29,554 bases of DNA. It comes from Rickettsia typhi (GTDB taxonomy: Bacteria > Pseudomonadota > Alphaproteobacteria > Rickettsiales > UBA1997). Of this stretch, positions 26,053 to 29,554 are shown in pieces (position 1 is the stretch's first letter; every line of letters starts with the position of its first letter). Position numbers and translations under genes: made by a program. The DNA lies in NCBI GenBank assembly GCA_945906835.1, contig CAMDRL010000001.1, positions 1 through 29,554 on the forward strand, written 5' to 3'. Below the pieces are notes generated by a model. It saw only the letters and a program-made list of their open reading frames with translations. It made no database searches and had not been told where the DNA came from.

Positions 26053-26436
26053 ATGGATATAAGAGTAATTGGGTCGAATATTGAAATTGGTGAGGCTTTG
26101 ACACAATATGTTGAAGAAAACCTTGCAAAATCAGTAAAAAAATATTTTGAAAAAGCAGTTAATGCTGTAGTTCATTTTTCAAAAAGTAATCAAACTTTTA
26201 AAGTGGTTATTACTGTTAATGAAGGTGTGAAAGGTGGTATTAATGTTAAAAGTGATGCTGAAGCAGGCGATGTTTACGGTTGTTTTAATGAGGCTGCCGA
26301 GAGATGTGCAAAACAACTTAGAAGATATAAAGCAAGAATTAAAAATTATCGTCATCATGGTGCTGGAATTAAGCAATCAGAGCCTGATTATAAAGCTATA
26401 GACGCTATGAAATATGTACTTCCTCCACTTGCTTAA
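26053..26436 (+). CDS. hpf: Ribosome hibernation promoting factor, N-terminal domain (long-form gene cut by an in-frame stop)
   Basis: The S30AE domain binds the small-subunit decoding region and stops translation in resting ribosomes. It reads MDIRVIGSNIEIGEALTQYV, then conserved strands and the basic helix (FNEAAERCAKQLRRYKARIK). Most alphaproteobacteria have a long HPF with a second, dimerising domain. Here TAA at 26434-26436 ends the frame at 127 aa, within the interdomain linker (VLPPLA-stop). The C-terminal domain continues in exactly the same frame for 75 codons. As written, the product is a short HPF-like protein. Nine bases after acnA. Confidence 0.9.
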   Translation: MDIRVIGSNIEIGEALTQYVEENLAKSVKKYFEKAVNAVVHFSKSNQTFKVVITVNEGVKGGINVKSDAEAGDVYGCFNEAAERCAKQLRRYKARIKNYRHHGAGIKQSEPDYKAIDAMKYVLPPLA

Positions 26437-26664
26437 AATGTTTTTGAAGAAATTGAAAGTGAAGAATCTGACGAGTTAGATTCAATGAAAGTTGTTGATG
26501 AAAAAACAACTAATATTGAAGAGTTAAGTGTTGAAGAGGCTATCATGCAAATGGATTTACAAAATCTTCCAGCCCTTGTTTTTATCAATAATAAAAACAA
26601 AAGATTGAATGTAGTTTATCACAGAAAAGACGGAAATATTTCTTGGATTGATCCAAATTTATAG
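26437..26664 (+). pseudogene. Detached C-terminal dimerisation domain of long HPF
   Basis: In the same frame as hpf and directly after its TAA, 75 codons are open to TAG at 26662-26664. An acidic linker (EEIESEESDELDSM) leads into the hallmark domain SVEEAIMQMDLQNLPALVFI, followed by RLNVVYHRKDGNISWIDPNL. In long HPF this domain joins two 70S ribosomes into a 100S dimer. It could be made separately from ATG 26485 (59 aa), but that codon has no clear ribosome-binding site. Options are a nonsense mutation (one change from CAA, GAA or AAA), a sequencing error, or real splitting into two polypeptides. Confidence 0.85.
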
Positions 26665-26678
26665 TTTTTTTGCACGCA

Positions 26679-26784
26679 TCGTCATCCTTGGTTTTACAAA
26701 GTAAAATCGAGGATCTTGTGAGACTTAGTTGCGAAGCTAAAAATCATTAGATCCTTGAGCCACAAGTGGCTCAAGGATGACGAT
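26679..26784. repeat. GTCATCC-type palindromic repeat after hpf
   Basis: Perfect 13-bp outer ends ATCGTCATCCTTG (26679-26691) and CAAGGATGACGAT (26772-26784) bound the element. On the right there is a perfect hairpin CCTTGAGCCAC / GTGGCTCAAGG (26753-26776). It sits between hpf and rpsU, where it could act as a transcription barrier. Related elements are at 9480-9540 and 27063-27139. Confidence 0.85.
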
Positions 26785-26838
26785 ATTTTATAAGTTAATT
26801 TTAGTAATTTTTTAGGACCAAAGGGGGTAAAATCAAAG

Positions 26839-27036
26839 ATGCAAGTTACAATAACCGGAAGAGGCAATTTAGAAATGGCCATCAGAACTTTCAGAAAGAA
26901 AACTCAGAAAGAGGGGATTATCAAAGAAGCCAGAAGAAGAAAAGCTTATGAAAAACCTTCTGAAGAGAAGAAAAGAAGAATCGAGGAAAACATTACTCGT
27001 AAGAAAAGAAGCAGAAAAGGTGAGTATGTAGCTTAG
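26839..27036 (+). CDS. rpsU: 30S ribosomal protein bS21
   Basis: A 65-residue, strongly basic protein starting MQVTITGRGNLEMAIRTFRK, with the bS21 pattern of a short strand, a helix containing FRKKTQKEGIIKEARRRKAY, and a second Lys/Arg-rich helix (EEKKRRIEENITRKKRSRK). bS21 sits near the platform and anti-Shine-Dalgarno end of 16S rRNA and supports initiation. A purine tract AAGGGGG (26821-26827) lies 11 bases before the ATG. Palindromic repeats flank the gene on both sides, so it is probably its own transcription unit. Confidence 0.93.
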   Translation: MQVTITGRGNLEMAIRTFRKKTQKEGIIKEARRRKAYEKPSEEKKRRIEENITRKKRSRKGEYVA

Positions 27037-27062
27037 TTTACATGTCAGCTACCTAGAGTTAA

Positions 27063-27139
27063 AGATCCTGAAACAAGTTCAGGATGACGGAAGTTGGGAT
27101 ATCCTTCTTGGCCGTCATCCTGAATTTGTTGCAGGATCT
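27063..27139. repeat. AGATCCTGAA...GTCATCCTGAA palindrome after rpsU
   Basis: The 28-bp arms at 27063-27090 and 27112-27139 pair at 26 of 28 positions around a 21-base loop. The arms share GTCATCC and AGGATCT with the elements at 9480 and 26679. Its place 27 bases after the rpsU stop suits a terminator role, but there is no T-run. Confidence 0.88.
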
Positions 27140-27230
27140 CTTTCAGGTCGTGTTGAATGGCCATAACCGATGTTCTAGAAACAAGTTTGCATAAGTACAA
27201 AATTATTTTTACCGCAAAATATCCTCACAA

Positions 27231-29201
27231 ATGAAACTCAATAAAAAAGATCAATCTTTTATTCTACTCATAATTGCCACTTTGATAACCTTTTATAGTA
27301 TTTATTCTTTATTCTCTTATCTTTTTTTTACTGCTACATTTCATAGATCTGATGTTAGTAAAGTAATTACTGAAAGCTCTTCCAAGGAAACTCAAGAATG
27401 GTTTAACACTACCCGTCCTTTAAAAACTGCTGATCTAAAAAATCGCGTCATTTTGTTGAATTTTTGGAGTTATGATTGCGTAGATTGTGAATCTACTATT
27501 TTAAAAATTAAAAAATTAGAACTGCAACATGGAAGCAAGCTCACAGTAATTGGGGTACATTCTGGCAATAAATCTAACAAGGGTGAATCTCAAGAAATTA
27601 TCAAATCTATTCTAAAAAATAATATTACTTATCCGGTGGTTAATGACATTAATCTTAAAATTGGCAATGATTTTGAGATAAAAAAATTACCATCTTTAGT
27701 TTTAATAAATGCTCATGGTGCGATTGAAAAAACCTATGTTACTGAAAAAGAAATTGCCGATATTGATACTGATGTAGAAGATCTTGTCTCAGAATTTAAA
27801 TATCAAATTAGCCATAAAGCTTTGCCAATTTTTCTTGAAGAAAATGCTGTCACAGCAAATGTTTTAAGCTTTCCAAGTAAGCTTGAATATGCCAAATTAT
27901 TTAATTATAAATCTCGTCAAGTTCCGGCAATCTTTATTGCCAATAGTGGTAAAAATAATATTGTAATTATCAATTTACTTGGAGAAATAATTCTCAAAAT
28001 TGGTGCTGAATCTGGTGGCTTTAAGGATGGTTCTTTTGATGAGGCTGCTTTTAATTATCCTAAAGGCTTGTTGTATAATGATGGAAAGCTTTATGTTGCA
28101 GATACTGGTAACAATGCTTTAAGAGAAATAAATTTTGAGACTGAAAAAGTTACCACTTTGATTGGATCTGGTGAAAGAGGTGATGTAATCAAAAAAACTA
28201 CTAATGCTGAAGACTTTAATTTAGCTGATCCAAGTGACATTGAATTTTCTTCTGATCATAAAAATATTATCATTGCTAATTCTGGAGCTCATCAATTATT
28301 AGCCTATAATCTTAAAGATAAGAAAGTTTCTATTTTAGCTGGAAATGGCTCTGATGGTAATGTGGATGGAGAATATCCCGATAATTCTTTGTCACAAATT
28401 TCAGATATAGCAGTATATGGTGAAAATATTTATCTGGTTGATTCAAAATTTTCATCTTTGCGAGTTCTTAAAGAATCTGGAAAGATTGAAACTTTAGCTA
28501 ATGGCAAAGAAACAGGTTCTTTATCTCGTCCTACTGGCTTGATGGTTGATGATACTGGTGCTTACATTACAGATGTTGCTAGTCAATCTGTTAAAAGATA
28601 CGAGTTCTCTTCTGGCAAAATTAACAACTTTATTGGCGCAAGAGAAAGAGGTGACAATATTGGTTCAGCATCTTCTACTCAATTTAATGAGCCAAGCGGA
28701 ATTATTGCTATATTGAATCAATTTTATATTTCTGACTCTAATAATAATCGCATCATATCGGTAAATAGAGGTGGTTTGGAAGTTGATCTTTTTGAGGTGA
28801 TGCCACCTTTAAAATTATCTAAAGAAGGGTTTTTGCAATATTTACCAAATTTACAAAAATCTGATAATTTAGTTGTGGCAGCAGATAAAGAAATTTCGGT
28901 AAAAATTAGCTTAGAAGGCGATTGGAAAATTAATGAAAAAGGGCCAAGTTTTATTAATTTATTAGAGCTTAAAAAAGATAAGCAAGCTGATCTGGTGGCA
29001 AGTTTTGATTGGAGTGCTATTAGAGATGAGAATGTTAAATTAAATAAATTAACTTCTGGTAAGAAGTACACTTTACAGGGCGTGATTTATTATTGTGAAG
29101 ATAAGAAAAATTCACTTTGTTATGTTAAGAGTTATGAGCAGAAAGTTGCTGCAGATGATGGTGAAAAGCAAGACACCATTACTATAAAGCTAGGCAAATA
29201 G
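27231..29201 (+). CDS. NHLRC2-like thioredoxin-fold / NHL-repeat protein
   Basis: It has an N-terminal membrane anchor (about residues 11-34, ILLIIATLITFYSIYSLFSY), then a thioredoxin-like domain (about 60-190) with VILLNFWSYDCVDCEST holding a CxxC pair, and TVIGVHSG and a cis-Pro-like KKLPSLVLIN segment. NHL propeller blades span about 215-520 (YPKGLLYNDGKLYVADTGNN, PTGLMVDDTGAYITD, EPSGIIAILNQFYISDSNNN), and a C-terminal beta domain ends in YYCEDKKNSLCYVKS. The order matches animal NHLRC2 and its bacterial relatives. It likely sits on the periplasmic face as a redox or scaffold protein; the substrate is unknown. Length 656 aa; no operon partner is visible. Confidence 0.85.
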   Translation: MKLNKKDQSFILLIIATLITFYSIYSLFSYLFFTATFHRSDVSKVITESSSKETQEWFNTTRPLKTADLKNRVILLNFWSYDCVDCESTILKIKKLELQHGSKLTVIGVHSGNKSNKGESQEIIKSILKNNITYPVVNDINLKIGNDFEIKKLPSLVLINAHGAIEKTYVTEKEIADIDTDVEDLVSEFKYQISHKALPIFLEENAVTANVLSFPSKLEYAKLFNYKSRQVPAIFIANSGKNNIVIINLLGEIILKIGAESGGFKDGSFDEAAFNYPKGLLYNDGKLYVADTGNNALREINFETEKVTTLIGSGERGDVIKKTTNAEDFNLADPSDIEFSSDHKNIIIANSGAHQLLAYNLKDKKVSILAGNGSDGNVDGEYPDNSLSQISDIAVYGENIYLVDSKFSSLRVLKESGKIETLANGKETGSLSRPTGLMVDDTGAYITDVASQSVKRYEFSSGKINNFIGARERGDNIGSASSTQFNEPSGIIAILNQFYISDSNNNRIISVNRGGLEVDLFEVMPPLKLSKEGFLQYLPNLQKSDNLVVAADKEISVKISLEGDWKINEKGPSFINLLELKKDKQADLVASFDWSAIRDENVKLNKLTSGKKYTLQGVIYYCEDKKNSLCYVKSYEQKVAADDGEKQDTITIKLGK

Positions 29202-29234
29202 CTTATCTTATTTAAGTTTAATGATATAAGCTTG

Positions 29235-29339
29235 GTGTTAAATTTAAAAAATAATAAAGCCTTAGCAATAATCATTATTACCGTTCTTATTGCCGCGTTA
29301 ATATCTGGCAGAAGCTTAGTTGGGGATGTTGAAAATTGA
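29235..29339 (+). CDS. Possible 34-aa single-helix membrane peptide
   Basis: From GTG 29235 (or TTG 29232) the frame reads MLNLKNNKALAIIIITVLIA and ends in SGRSLVGDVEN before TGA. It has one hydrophobic helix flanked by a basic N-terminus. There is no clear ribosome-binding site and I recognise no family. It fits the gap after the NHL gene, but an AT-rich frame of this length can occur by chance. Confidence 0.25.
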   Translation: MLNLKNNKALAIIIITVLIAALISGRSLVGDVEN

Positions 29340-29495
29340 GAGAATTGCAAAGGTTAAAAAACATAAAAAATCTCTTCTTTTTTAAGATTAGTTTTTTATG
29401 ATTCACCCACATTTCTAAGTTAGAGAAATAAAGCTTTTAAAGCTGATGCCAAGTGTTACTCTGGCTTGAGTTTCCAAATTCAAAAAATCAAAAAA

Positions 29496-29554
29496 ATGAC
29501 AAAGAACAAATCAGAACTTAAGCAACCTGTCGATCAAGTTATTAGCCAACCAGA
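29496..29554 (+). CDS. Start of a gene truncated by the window edge
   Basis: ATG 29496 opens a frame MTKNKSELKQPVDQVISQP that runs off the end. It is hydrophilic, and too short to identify. It follows an AT-rich stretch without a strong ribosome-binding site, so even the start is tentative. Confidence 0.4.
   Translation, partial: MTKNKSELKQPVDQVISQP

Overview
The window is AT-rich and codes densely on both strands. It looks like part of the chromosome of an alphaproteobacterium of the Rickettsiales type, or a close endosymbiotic relative. Four things point there: a valyl-tRNA synthetase closely resembling the archaeal-type enzyme of Rickettsia; a very large VirB6-family protein with a Cys-rich lipoprotein-like N-terminus and a huge coiled-coil tail; a Tim44-like protein; and palindromic repeats that sit inside reading frames, as Rickettsia palindromic elements do. 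De novo pyrimidine synthesis (pyrB) is present, which Rickettsia itself lacks. The family names come from reading the sequence; no database search was possible.

Layout. 1-1400: a low-complexity, repeat-bearing hypothetical protein, then birA. 1411-1556: a long palindrome between convergent genes. 8265-1577 (minus strand): pyrB followed by a complete tripartite RND efflux system (adaptor, HAE1 pump, outer-membrane lipoprotein), probably one transcription unit. 8266-9640: a repeat graveyard with a long palindrome, a possible 63-aa protein, a 178-bp MITE-like element, a second small inverted-repeat element and the 5' remnant of an IS481-type transposase. 9640-12807: folD, a YfgM-like TPR protein and bamB. 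13013-16003: valS, carrying three in-frame repeat insertions. 16228-22618: tRNA-Leu(UAA), a giant VirB6-like gene split by a one-base frame change, and tRNA-His(GUG). 22692-27036: Tim44-like gene, acnA, hpf (split from its C-terminal domain by an in-frame TAA) and rpsU. 27231-29201: an NHLRC2-like thioredoxin/NHL-repeat protein. The window ends in the first codons of another gene.

Functional themes. Genes for envelope and translocon work (YfgM, BamB, RND pump, VirB6, Tim44-like) mix with core metabolism (PyrB, FolD, AcnA, BirA) and translation (ValRS, HPF, bS21, two tRNAs). At least five families of palindromic repeats lie between genes and, more unusually, inside coding sequence.

The strongest observation is valS. 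Two near-identical 82-bp multi-hairpin elements (78/82 identical) lie in the same reading frame 1.1 kb apart and add a 27-residue peptide twice to an essential enzyme. A 27-bp fragment of a second repeat family sits in frame at the edge of the editing domain. BamB seems to carry a member of that second family ahead of its lipoprotein signal. Two further genes (virB6-like, hpf) are interrupted by minimal lesions that need checking against reads.
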